A stretch of 64,000 nt of DNA, taken from NCBI GenBank assembly GCA_963576735.1, contig OY755177.1:5828001-5892000 (forward strand), given 5' to 3'. Position numbers and translations under genes: made by a program. The notes under the pieces are model-generated. The model searched no databases. It worked only from the letters and a program-made list of their open reading frames with translations, and had not been told where the DNA came from. Origin of the DNA: Bedellia somnulentella (lineage: Eukaryota; Arthropoda; Insecta; Lepidoptera; Bedelliidae). Of the stretch, positions 45,130-54,889 are shown in pieces; positions within the stretch are counted from its first letter, which is position 1, and the number at the start of each line of letters is the position of its first letter.

Positions 45130-45296
45130 TATATAGACACATATACTTACGGCTTTACATCCCAATAAGAAGTAGCCAGAGCATGGGGCAAAGATTGAAG
45201 ATTTTGGTGATGGGTCTTTAACCGCAACGCCCAAAAATCCCAGGGAACACCCGCCGGAAGGTATGGGGTAGTGCTATTCTATGCTGGTATTACAAG
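45130..45296 (-). mobile_element. SINE-1 copy with internal deletions
   Basis: Tail-side words TATACTTACGGCTTTACATC and AGAAGTAGCCAGAGCATGGG; then GATGGGTCTTTAACCGCAAC and a damaged 5' end (ATGCTGGTATTACAAGCCA). Confidence 0.75.
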
Positions 45297-45457
45297 CCAT
45301 TTATAATGTATGGATTCAGTTCAAGACTTAAAAAAAAGATCTCCTTACGATTGGTTTTGCGCTGTTGAACTTCACCTTGACAATAGCAACGGTCAATTCC
45401 GTAGAAGTTTCTCCACTATGCATCTTCCGGGACGTGGCTGTAACGGAAAAACCTTTG

Positions 45458-45700
45458 ACGACGTTCGTAGCTGAATTGATAGGTGTCTAGCTTCTCGTTC
45501 CAGAGGTTGCGGATTTGATCCCCGCTGAGGGAAACATTTATGATATGAGCATAAATTATGGTTTGTTAGTCTTGGATGTTATTTATATTCATGTATTATA
45601 TAATGTTAAATATCGTTGAGTTAGTATCCCATAATCCAAGTTCTACTTAGTTTGGGGCTAAATTAATCTGTGTATAATATGTCCGTACTATTTATATTTT
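45458..45700 (+). mobile_element. SINE-3 copy
   Basis: The head TGACGACGTTCGTAGCTGAA and GGATTTGATCCCCGCTGAGG is decayed at box A. The body AGTCTTGGATGTTATTTAT and TATCGTTGAGTTAGTATCCC aligns with 42.1 kb. Confidence 0.72.
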
Positions 45701-45744
45701 AATCCCAACAACCATTAATTTATCTTAAAAACAATTTCTATATC

Positions 45745-45957
45745 ATGGTTGGTATAAGTGAGGAAACCCACATAACTCTATGACAGTGTATTTGCACAAA
45801 ACAGCGATAGGCCAGCTCCCTATCACGTGGTAGCACTGTCTAAGCAAAACGTGGGTACTCTGAACACTAGGTGACATTATTGTAATATGATTTTCAGTAG
45901 TACAAGTACCTCCGCCCTCCCTTCGGAGTTAAATGGCTTGAACGTTTGTGTTGAGTC
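45745..45957 (+). mobile_element. SINE-2 3' part
   Basis: GTGAGGAAACCCACATAACT to CGCCCTCCCTTCGGAG and TGGCTTGAACGTTTGTG. It abuts the SINE-1 at 45959 tail-to-tail. Confidence 0.8.
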
Positions 45958-45958
45958 A

Positions 45959-46178
45959 TATACATATACTCACGGCCATAATTCCCAAAAAGAGCCAGAG
46001 CTTCACAGCTAGAAATGCCTCAGCCACATTTGGAAGTTGATAGGGGATAAGATGGTAGAAATAAAGTATCGTTGGTGATGGTAAAAACCACTCCATGAAG
46101 CCCCATATGCTTAGTCGCCTCTTACGACACCCGTGGGTAGAAAGGGGTAGTGACATTCTAAGCCGGCACTACACGGCA
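45959..46178 (-). mobile_element. SINE-1 copy (subfamily b)
   Basis: Minus strand GCCGTGTAGTGCCGGC through ACGATACTTTATTTCTACC to GCCGTGAGTATATG. The hairpin side has lost part of the CCCC run, and the segment around CGATGCGGTTGG is deleted. Confidence 0.88.
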
Positions 46179-46179
46179 A

Positions 46180-46497
46180 TATAATATTTAAGAAACATCG
46201 GAAATATCTCGATCTGTCTCTCGACATCGTAAACATGTGATGCGTGACGTCAACGGAAGAAGTTTCAATTGTTTTGTACACAGACGGGATAATGTCAACC
46301 TCGGCAATATGAAATGATCTGATTTCCGTGGTGTGATTGCTCTCGTACGCGGGTAGGCAACTCCTTTGTGATTTAACTCCTTGGAACAGCTCGACTGATT
46401 TCATTGGCACAGTGATCAAGTGGACATTTGTTAAGTGTTGCAATGGGTCGCATGTTGTGCTCGAACCTACCATTGAGGAATAATCACCGAACAAATA
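46180..46497 (-). CDS. Unassigned open frame, longest in the window
   Basis: The minus frame 46111-46494 (127 codons, TTG start) has its first 100 residues in unique, GC-richer DNA, then runs into the adjacent SINE-1. Residues include GSSTTCDPLQHLTNVHLI, RSCLPAYESNHTTEIRSF and VDVTHHMFTMSRDRSRYF. No family is recognised. No ATG or acceptor fixes a start. It may be a remnant of an exon or of a transposon gene. Confidence 0.25.
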
Positions 46498-46674
46498 TTA
46501 TCCCATTGAAGTCGACAGAAAATAATTAATGGTTTCTTAGCTAGAGCGTGGCTTAAAGTTTAAGACCGACTGAACAGATAGTAAGACTAAGTTTTACCTA
46601 AAGCGCTCAGCTCAATTCACTTCAATCGCAATTTGCATAGAAGTACTAGTTTATCAATTAAACCAACTACTGTA

Positions 46675-46926
46675 GCTGTGTAGCGCCGGCTTAGAATAGC
46701 GCTACCCCATTTCTACCGGCGGGTGTACGTAAGAAGCGACTAACGGTATTGGGGCTTTTAAGGGAACATTGGGCGATGCGGTTGGAGACCCATCACCAAC
46801 AGCCTTATTATACCATCTTGTCCCTACTCAACTTTCCAAAAGTGGCTGAAGAATTTCTAATTCCTTAGCTCTGGCTACCCCTTCCAGGGAAATATAGTCG
46901 TGAGTATATGTATGTATGTATGTATG
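46675..46926 (+). mobile_element. SINE-1 full-length copy with imperfect duplication
   Basis: AACCAACTACTGT just before and AACCAACTAACTGT just after (one inserted base). Loop CCCTTCCAGGG; four TATG units. Confidence 0.9.
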
Positions 46927-47110
46927 AACCAACTAACTGTGCTGTTTAGAAGGAATACCCACAATACCTAGGCTAGTATTATTTTCTAGTTGTAGGCTGT
47001 CCACCTCTACGAGGTATGCGTAGAGTTAGGCACATATACCTAATAAGGCTCGAGTCCGAGAAATCTCACGTGAGCTTTTTCTAGAGTATCCATTTATTGA
47101 AATAAATGAA

Positions 47111-47364
47111 CGTAACATATACTCACGGCTAAAAATCCCTAGAAGGGGTAGCCAGAGCTAAGGAATTAGAAATTCCTCAGCCACTTTTGGAAATGTCAGT
47201 GGGGAAAAGATGGTTAAAGTAAAGGTTGTTGGTGATGGGTCTCCAACCGCATCGCCCAAAAATTCCTTAAAAGCCCCAATACCGTTAGTCGCCATTTACG
47301 TACACCCATCGGTAGAAACGGGGTAGTGCTATTCTAAGCCGACACTAGCCGACACGGATGATAT
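47111..47364 (-). mobile_element. SINE-1 copy with 11-bp duplication
   Basis: AAATAAATGAA at 47100-47110 and 47365-47375. The 5' terminus has a partly duplicated GCCGACAC word and a few extra bases before the duplication. Subfamily a; the tail is nearly absent. Confidence 0.88.
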
Positions 47365-47455
47365 AAATAAATGAAGAAAAACAATATTGCGAATTTTGTC
47401 CTCATGTGACCTGAAACAAAAAGTCAAATTGTATTGCCTCATTGTGTAATAACAT

Positions 47456-47665
47456 ATATACATACATATACTCTCTGGAGGGTTAGCTCGAGCTTCAAAA
47501 TAAAAAAATATTTTTAACGAAAGTTTGTTACCTTAGTAATAAATTTTTGGGCGTTGCGGTTGAAAATCCATCACCAAAAACGTTTTTTTATTTTTTCCTC
47601 TCCGCTCAGCTTCTGAAAGTGATAAAGAATTTTCAATTTGGAAGCTTGGTTTAGGGAATTCGTGC
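47456..47665. mobile_element. Two SINE-1 pieces in opposite orientation
   Basis: 47456-47500 is a minus-strand end (CATACATATACTCTCTGG). 47535-47665 is a plus-strand piece (TTTTTGGGCGTTGCGGTTGA to GGAAGCTTGGTTTAGGG) lacking its tail. Both are old. Confidence 0.65.
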
Positions 47666-48076
47666 TAAGCTACATTTTTTATCCCAAAAATTAAATTAAA
47701 TTGAGAGTCATCATTGCCGCAGTAATAAAATTATAAAGCTATAAAAAATCAAGTAAACAAAACGCATATAATGATTTAAGTTCAAAACAATACATTGTTT
47801 TTATGTCCTATTCCTAGAAATAGCGTGAAAAGTGTGTTTGTGAAACGATGAATTTCAGCCTTTTAGTAAAAATACTGCGTTTCAAACCAAACCGATGCGC
47901 AATATTGTGTGATAATAAAATCTTGGTGCAAACAAGATGTGAGCCATTCCTCACAAACAAGACGTCAACTATTTCACGGTAAACAAATCGAACAAAACAA
48001 GTTATTTATGAGGGGAATTCGCTTTTTGAATACTACAATTATGCTTCAGCAGCAAAATATCTCCATAAAAGTCAAA

Positions 48077-48214
48077 CGACCGATTTCTGAATTGAGTATT
48101 CCAGCTGAGAACAACTTAAGTATCGTTCTGTCGCATTGAAATCTTAACAACTGAATGAGACAAAACGATACTTAAGTCGTTCTCAGCTTGAATACTCAAT
48201 TCAGAAATCGGGCG
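48077..48214. mobile_element. MITE-1 copy with AAA flanks
   Basis: 138 bp with intact arms; AAA at 48074-48076 and 48215-48217, a departure from TWA in otherwise clean ends. It lies 700 bp upstream of the microexon. Confidence 0.9.
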
Positions 48215-48219
48215 AAAGA

Positions 48220-48900
48220 CTTACAAACAATTGAATACAACAATGTAATAATTGATATCACACTCAACTTACATCCGTATCCACGGAAATCTACTTTAAT
48301 TCCTAAAGCTCCATGGCGAACCTGCGTACATAATAAAATGTTATTTTAGATTATCTTGACCAGTTTATTAATATAATTAATCGTTTATTTTTATATGATT
48401 CAAAATTTTTAAATTCATTATAACAGCAAAATTATCAGATTCATATACTAACTATATTTATAAAATTTCTAATTTTCAGAAGCTATGAAAGCGACTCTTA
48501 GGCGCAAGGATATCAAATAAAAAATATTAAATGGCTATCTTAAACTCTTAAAAGTTTTCCTTCAACACTATCATGATAAACCCTATATTATGAATTATTA
48601 GTAATAATCCCCACATGAGGTTCTCATGAACAAAAAGATTTAAATTATGAGAAACCCTTTTGGGATAGAACCGCAGTTTAGAGGCTATTACACAACATGG
48701 TACAAAAACATAGTAAAACAAGCTGAGTAAGCCAGTAAACTCTATGTGTTATATCGTGTCACATCCACTTTATCTTTACCTCACTCAATAAATACTTCAT
48801 ACAATATTGTTTGCAATTCCATCGCCCATTTTCTCTTTCATTTTGCTTCAGATTATGTGTTTTAAATGTTTTTTTCACATTCATAAACATTTGCACGCCT
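48220..48900. other. Intronic; short repeat at 48602-48655
   Basis: TAATAATCCCCACATGAGG (48602-48620) is the reverse complement of bases in HP-1 at 3561-3579. The following TCATGAACAAAAAGATTTAA matches 22.7 kb. Otherwise nothing. Confidence 0.5.
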
Positions 48901-48926
48901 TCATTGTATTTGTTTTTCTTTTGCAG

Positions 48927-48956
48927 AATCTGATCTCACCGGCCTATCGCATGTCG
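48927..48956 (+). CDS. 30-bp microexon of the same gene
   Basis: TTTGTTTTTCTTTTGCAG precedes and GTAAGTAC follows, both strong matches to consensus. The 30 bases, entered in phase 1 from the exon at 35015-35068, encode ESDLTGLSHV and leave one base, so the exon is symmetric (1-1) and could be skipped without shifting frame. GC is about 53% against a much lower background. The following exon was not found in the remaining 15 kb. A MITE begins 25 bases after the donor. Confidence 0.6.
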
Positions 48957-48981
48957 GTAAGTACAAAACTTATGTCATTTA

Positions 48982-49171
48982 GGCTGTGTTCAGAGCTAGC
49001 CTGACCATCGGTCCGAGCATCAGCACGTATGATACATGGGCCTGACGTGCGTACGAAATGATCAGTACGGCTCTGAACTCTCTTTAAAATTTTATTTGAA
49101 AGTTAGATTATAGCTACGGACGACTGACCTGACGGTCAGGACCGACTGTCAGGTTAGCTCTGAACACAGCC
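48982..49171. mobile_element. MITE-3, 190 bp, TTA target duplication
   Basis: Starts GGCTGTGTTCAGAGCTAGCC and ends GGTTAGCTCTGAACACAGCC, inverted repeats of about 20 bp. TTA at 48979-48981 and 49172-49174. The ends and target fit a Tourist-like PIF/Harbinger element. Single copy in the window. Confidence 0.85.
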
Positions 49172-49174
49172 TTA

Positions 49175-49915
49175 TATTCATTACCATCAAAGTTCTTTGG
49201 TGGCGGTTTTCTTGTATTAAACCATGGTAAGATATTTCCATCCGACCAAATAAATCTACACGAGTCTACGTTTTTGAAATAAGATAACAAAATACTATCT
49301 TTAATCAATAATCTGAAATATTTAGTTTTATATCAAGTCTAGATAACATTGCAGTTTTTATTATTAACAGCGATAGACATGCATACTCGTATTCCAAAGT
49401 ACTTTTTTGTCACCATGAGTTGAGATGTACCAAGAATCTTAGTAGGTAAACAAAGACATCATGTCAGCAACAATAAATCAGTTAAAAAAAAAAACAACAA
49501 CACATACTTCGACGTACGACAAGACGAAGTAAAGCGATTATGCAACAAGTTTCCCTAGTGAATATAGCGATGAAAGACTAGACGAAACCCAATTGTTTGA
49601 AGAGCTAAATTCTGCCAACAATACGCTCGGTTCGCGGAAGTCAGCGTACAAGGACATAATTACCTAATAGATTTAGCAATAGCAATGTGTACTATAAATA
49701 AGCACGTAACAGGATTTTCGAAGTTCATTAACAAGGCTATTTCACCTGACTTTGAACGAAGACTTAAAACAAGTATGATGGATTAGTGACATAATTAAAT
49801 ATGATGTAGCTGTCTCGACTTTTATGAGAAAAAAACATGCAGTATTGAATTTTGTTTAAAATTGTTCCTTACCTAATCATATAAATAAATGACTATCATC
49901 TATCATTTCATATCA
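49175..49915. other. Nothing firm recognised
   Basis: About 40 codons open at 49540-49665 (SDERLDETQLFEELNSANNT) look coding-like, but no ATG, acceptor or homology supports them. Confidence 0.35.
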
Positions 49916-49918
49916 TTT

Positions 49919-50166
49919 GCCGTGTAGTGCCGGCTTAGAATGTTGCTACCCCTTTCTACCCACGGGTGTCGTAAGAGGCGACTAAGAGTATTGGGGCTTT
50001 TTATTGGATTTTTAGGCGATGCGGTTGGAGACCCATCACCAAAAACCTTTATTTTACCACCTTTTCCCCACTCAACTTCCAAAAGCGGCTGAGGAATTTA
50101 TAATTCCTTGGCTCTGGCTACCCCTTCTAGGGAATTATAGCCGTGAGTATATGTATGTATGTATGT
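49919..50166 (+). mobile_element. SINE-1 full-length copy (subfamily a)
   Basis: From GCCGTGTAGTGCCGGC to three TATG units. ACTATCATCTA recurs after the tail but sits 18 bases before the 5' end, so either the 5' end has extra bases or the match is coincidental. Confidence 0.9.
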
Positions 50167-50179
50167 ACTATCATCTAAT

Positions 50180-50357
50180 TACATACATACATATGCTCAC
50201 GGCCATTAATCCCAAAAACGCCAGAGCCTAAGAGCTAGACACTCCTCAGCCATATTTGGAAGGTGAAAGGGGACAAACCAACTCCAACTGCTTCGCCCAA
50301 AAAACATTTAAAAAGCTACAGTGGGTAGAAAGGGGTAGTGACATTCTAAGACGGCAC
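50180..50357 (-). mobile_element. SINE-1 copy (subfamily b), tail-to-tail with the previous
   Basis: Thirteen bases separate the two tails. This copy has deletions at the hairpin (CCCAAAAACGCCAG) and middle. Confidence 0.85.
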
Positions 50358-50635
50358 TAACGAATACCATCTCATTGTGAAAAAAAATACTTTCAGTTCA
50401 AGACTTTTAATTGTAAATATTTTAAAACAAAACCTTAATTTGTTTTTTTCTTAGACTCGGTCCAACTATGGAAATAACTTTTTAAACACGTTCTGCACAT
50501 AAAGAGGACTATATTAGTTTTCAAGGAAATCTTTTGTGCTTTCAACAATTTCAGTTTATTGTCATATGTCTAAACAAAGAAAAACGTGACGACTTAATAA
50601 CTAGTTGAACTTTTGTGATAGGAAAAAATATTACA

Positions 50636-50977
50636 TACTTATATACTACACTATTAATCCCTAAAAGGGGTAGGCAGAGCTGATGAAAAAGAAATGCCTC
50701 ATCCACTTTTGGAAGTTGAGTGGGGAAAAGATTGTAAAGTAAATGGTTTGGTCATAGGTCCATACCCCCAATACCCTCTCTAAAAAAAGATTTCTCCATT
50801 ATTTTATTTTTTGATCAATTAAGTATCACTTACTAAAAAAAAAGGATAATGTAGTCTCACATCTAACAAAAATATTAAGGCAAATATTATTAGTAGCCCT
50901 TAGTAGCCCTTAGAAGCCTCTTACGATACCCATGGGTCAAAAGGGGTAGTGACATTCTAAGCCGGCACTATACGGCA
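50636..50977 (-). mobile_element. SINE-1 copy with foreign insert
   Basis: The 3' half is at 50636-50785 and the 5' half at 50898-50977 (AGTGCCGGCTTAGAATGTCA on the minus strand). About 110 AT-rich bases between them have no counterpart elsewhere. Confidence 0.75.
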
Positions 50978-51880
50978 CCATAATCTATCTATTTCTATAC
51001 CCTTTTTATAAGTAGTGGATATTTATGTACATACATACATACATACATATGCTCACGGCTATAAATCCCTAGAAGGGGTAGCCAGAGCTAAGGAATTGGA
51101 AATTCCACAGCCACGTTTGGAAATTTTAGTGGGGAAAAGATGGTAAAATAAAGGTCTTCGGTGATGGGTCTCCAACCACATCGCCCCAAAAATCCCTTAA
51201 GGTGCCGTTAGTGCAGCGAACAGAGTTTTTGAAACATTATAATGCGTATGTTTATAACAATATGGTTTTGAAAAAAATACATCAAAATCTTGAGGCTTTT
51301 CTGCTGTAAAATTGGCGATTCGAAACATGATTCATACATTTTCGCACGATAGAAAAAAATCGCCAACATAACTCTAATTACACTCTTTAAAATGGTTTTA
51401 TATTTTATTTATTTTACCTACTTACATATAACTTGCATCATAATTTGAGCATTTGTATTTCTAATAATAATTGGCGATTAGTTTTCATTTTTAATAAATT
51501 CAATAAAACAAATATTTTAAAAACATCGATATTCGCAGTCCTACTCGTGCCCGCTCAGAGCTCGGCGAGCTGCTTTAGGGGATGGACCTATGTCGCGCGC
51601 GCCTTGTGTTACAGATCTTACAATTTACGCGCGTGCGGCGCCTTTAGTGTGCGAGTGACCTATCTGTATACAATGCGCGTCAATGTAGGCGTGAGAGTGA
51701 CCGTGCGTACGGTTAGCATTAGCAAATATAAAAGAATTCATTCAATTCAAAGATTGCACTCATTTTTATATTTTATTGTTTAATTTATTAGGAATGGGAA
51801 AAAGAACAAAACCGTTAAAGTAACTTCTAATTTCAATTAATAATATTAAATAGTTACAGGTGTAAACTGAAAATTATATA

Positions 51881-52120
51881 CAAACATATACTCACGGCTA
51901 TAAATCCCTTAACGGGATAGCCAGAGCTTTGGAATGAGAAATTCCTCAGCCACTTTTGGAAGTTGATTTGGCAAAAGATGGTAATAATATATGATTTCGG
52001 TGACGGTTCTCCAACCACATCGCCCCAAAAATCACTTAAAAAGCCCCTATACCCTTAGTCGCCTCTTACGATCACGGGTAGAAATGGGATAGTGTTATTC
52101 TAAGCCGACACGACACGACA
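51881..52120 (-). mobile_element. SINE-1 (subfamily c) inside TTAA-1 copy 2
   Basis: Same position and same private changes as 38151-38393, so it was inherited with the element. The tail is shorter here. Confidence 0.9.
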
Positions 52121-52199
52121 AAAGTTATGAAATTATCACTGTAATAATTTTGTTAAACTGACAGGGGTAGACAAATCTATCGTATCATTATATTTTATA

Positions 52200-52570
52200 C
52201 GACGACGACATGATAGTCCAGTGAGTAGAACACCCGCCCGAAAACAGAAGGGCGTGATCTCCAATCCTAGGTCGGGCCTACACCAATTTGTCTTTTCTAA
52301 AGTCATATGTGTGGTTAATTTATCATGGTTGTTAACGGTGAGGGAAAACATCGTGCTGAAACCCACATGGCTGAGTTGTACTTAGTCATGTGACAGTGTA
52401 TTCGTACAAAACGGCGATAGGCCTGCCCCCTATCACGTGAGTACGCTGTCTAAGCAAAACGTGGGTACCTTCTCTGGACACTAGATGGCGCTGCCATGAG
52501 AGTTCAGAAGTATTTGGTACCTCTGCCAACCCCTTCGGGGATAAACGGCGTGAACGTTTATGTTTATGTT
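52200..52570 (+). mobile_element. SINE-2 full-length insertion private to TTAA-1 copy 2
   Basis: TTATATTTTATA flanks it at 52188-52199 and 52569-52580 (the first bases may belong to the tail). TTAA-1 copy 1 shows the uninterrupted site at about 38461-38475. Head ATGATAGTCCAGTGAGTAGA, 3' end CCAACCCCTTCGGGG, CGGCGTGAACG, then TTTATG units. Around 52470-52505 about 30 bases differ from other copies and include CACTAGATGGCGCTG. Confidence 0.95.
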
Positions 52571-53269
52571 ATATTTTATATTGTAAACGGCCATGGTAGA
52601 AACTATTTTTGAAATTGATAACCTAGGGTAAGCGATAAAGTTTTCATCACCCTGACTGTTATAACCATTCGTAAATATTTTAGAAAGAAAATGTAAATGA
52701 TCATAAACAAATGTCCGAACCCATACCATAGAAAATATTTGCGAGTGGCTAAAACTGTCGAGTTGACAATAACTGTATTGCTTACCCTACCCTACTGTAT
52801 GTTTTTAAAACGCGCGCACGCGGCGTCGCGTCGAGGAAACGGCCGCTCGATCGGCGCGTAGGCGCTTCCCCGCGCCCGCGGGGGCAGCACCCCCTCAGAT
52901 GATATTTTTCGCTGAACCAACGGCGCCTTAAAAGCCCCAAATCCGTTAGTCGCCTCTTACGTACACCCACCGGAAGAAATGGGGTAGTGTTATTCTATGC
53001 CGACACAACACAGCATATTTATATGCTTGGTATATACAGTACGAGTACAGTACAGCTCACTCGAACACAATACAATCATATTCTCACTTTAATACAAGCG
53101 CAGATAATATAATACTACACAAGTTAACAACTAAATAAGACTTACTTTGTAATTTTGTACTGTAAATTTGCCTATTCCAAACTTTAGGCGATTTTTCCGG
53201 TACTCTGAGTTCAATCAGGCGTGAATATTTTAGTGGCTAATATAATAACTTTTATAAAAAATAGTTTTA

Positions 53270-53440
53270 TAATTATAAAAGTAAGATAAAAAGTATTCTT
53301 TGTCATAATTGGGATCATTATCTAGCATTCTGCTAAATTTCATTCATATGCATTCTGTAATTGAGTAGCCTTTTCACCGCAAACACAAAAACTTCCAAAC
53401 ATCTCAACTTTCACATTTATAATATTAATAGGATGTATGA
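53270..53440 (+). mobile_element. Decayed 3' end of an RTE-type lepidopteran repeat
   Basis: CTAAATTTCATTCATATGC, then AAACATCTCAACTTTCACAT and TTATAATATTAATAGGAT correspond to a familiar terminal segment (…CTTTCGCATTTATAATATTAGTAGGAT-type). Assignment is from memory of the family. Confidence 0.5.
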
Positions 53441-53672
53441 AATAAAAACCATACGTATTGAACGTAAAATACATATGTGATACATTTCTAAAGGGTTTGA
53501 TGTATCAAGTAATTAAAAATAGTTACTGGTAACACAAACGAATGAGTATCAAATATGCCAGCATCAATTAGGGCCAGTTAGTGGCACAATTGAATAGCAT
53601 GCCCATTACTTGTGAGGCCAATTTAAACTATATCATATGTCAGCACATGTTTCATCAGACCCTATTATCTCA

Positions 53673-54020
53673 TATACCACGGTCGTTTTTGAAATACAAG
53701 TAATTGATACTTTTAAATACACGTACTTTTTATATCTTGAACAAACAATATAAATGTTATTTAGCTTCAGAATATTTATAGCCACAGAATAATTCCTCAG
53801 CCACTTTTGGAAATCAGAGTAGGGAAAAGATTATAAACTAAAGGTCTCGGACCAACAATTTCTTTAAATACCCCCAACCCCTTAGTCGCCTTAGGAACAT
53901 CCATGGGTAGAAAAGGGGCTAGTGCTATTTTAAGCCGACACTACGCAGCAATCATATACCACAAAAGTTTTTGAAACACAAGTAATTGATACTTTTGAGT
54001 ACACGTACTTTTCATATCTA
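53673..54020. repeat. Direct repeat of about 70 bp flanking a SINE-1
   Basis: 53673-53742 and 53952-54020 share CATATACCAC, AAGTAATTGATACTTTT and ACACGTACTTTT with about ten differences. Between them lie 30 unique bases and the SINE-1 at 53775-53950. Confidence 0.75.
53775..53950 (-). mobile_element. SINE-1 copy without 3' end
   Basis: From AATTCCTCAGCCACTTTTGG to GCTGCGTAGTGTCGGC (minus). The hairpin and tail are missing; part of the middle is deleted. Confidence 0.8.
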
Positions 54021-54383
54021 GTCCATGCTACATACCTCAATAAAACCTATTTAAGAATTGTATAGCGAATCCAGAGCTGGAATAATAAATTGAATACGGT
54101 AGTTAGGGACTGAGCCGCTAATAAGGTCATTGGCAATACTTGCAGTCAGACTCAGGTTAATTCTGACATTCAGACGGTTTGGCCACGATCCAAAATGGCG
54201 GCCGCATCGTCGCGTATAATTATATACTCGTGCAATGAGGCAGGATGTTTTACACAAATACGATTAAGTGCAACATCAAAGCATGTTTATTCAGTATAGT
54301 TCATTTAAAATACTGTATTAATACATAATAATACAGAGAGATCTGATCAAGAGTATGTGTGCGGATGGAAACATACATACATA

Positions 54384-54627
54384 CTCCATTGGTGTCGTGA
54401 TAGGTTACCTAGGGTGTTGCGGCTTTTAAAGTGTTTTCGGACGATGTGGCTGAAGACATATTCCCAGCAATCATTTACATTACTTTCTTTTAATTCTCAT
54501 CACAAATTTGTCTCAAATTTCAAACACAAATATTAATCCCCACTCATCTTCCAAAAGCGGCAAATGTATTTTGAATTCTGTTGCTTTAGCTACCCTTTGT
54601 TGGGATTGAAAGCCGTGAGTGTATATA
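54384..54627 (+). mobile_element. SINE-1 copy, old, with insertion
   Basis: TACTCCATTGGTGTCGTGAT through GGACGATGTGGCTGAAGACA, then about 60 unrelated bases, then CCACTCATCTTCCAAAAGCG to GAAAGCCGTGAGTGTATA. Confidence 0.72.
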
Positions 54628-54889
54628 TATAAAACTCTTAGTCCGGAACATAAATAGAAGATGTCACGTTTTGCTCCATGCGCAGTTAATCAGGTACAGG
54701 ACATGAACAACCGTAGCATTGTTTTGTATCAAGCGCCTTCGACAGATTCCTTTTATACATTCATGCATTTATCTTATTGATGCTACCGGAACTATTTATT
54801 TTAATTAATAAGTAACACGTATAAATAGTGAATGAGGAACTTTAACATTGAGCTCTTGTATGATGTGGATTTCTTTAAAAAAAAACTAG

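Larger units (their letters stand above)
51201..52927 (+). mobile_element. TTAA-1 copy 2, inserted in SINE-1
   Basis: TTAA at 51197-51200 and 52928-52931. Internally it matches copy 1 throughout, except for an 18-bp loss in the first GC-rich block, a few substitutions and an added SINE-2 (52200-52570). Length without the SINE-2 is about 1.36 kb. No transposase frame. Confidence 0.93.
51028..53014 (-). mobile_element. SINE-1 (subfamily a) split by TTAA-1 copy 2
   Basis: The pieces are 51028-51200 and 52928-53014. Rejoined they form one normal copy, with TTAA in CCCTTAAAAAGCCCC, a word present in other copies, as the target. ATATTTAT at 51019-51026 and 53015-53022 is the SINE's own duplication. 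Confidence 0.92.

Noticed and set aside
49540..49665. Coding-looking stretch (SDERLDETQLFEELNSANNT) that could follow the microexon.
   Set aside because: No acceptor upstream in phase and a stop at its end; cannot be tied to the gene.
54195..54299. ATGGCGGCCGCATCG, 34 open codons in good context, resembling a YY1/Pho-type AAAATGGCGGC site.
   Set aside because: No splice donor, no homology and a stop after 34 codons; one motif match is weak evidence.
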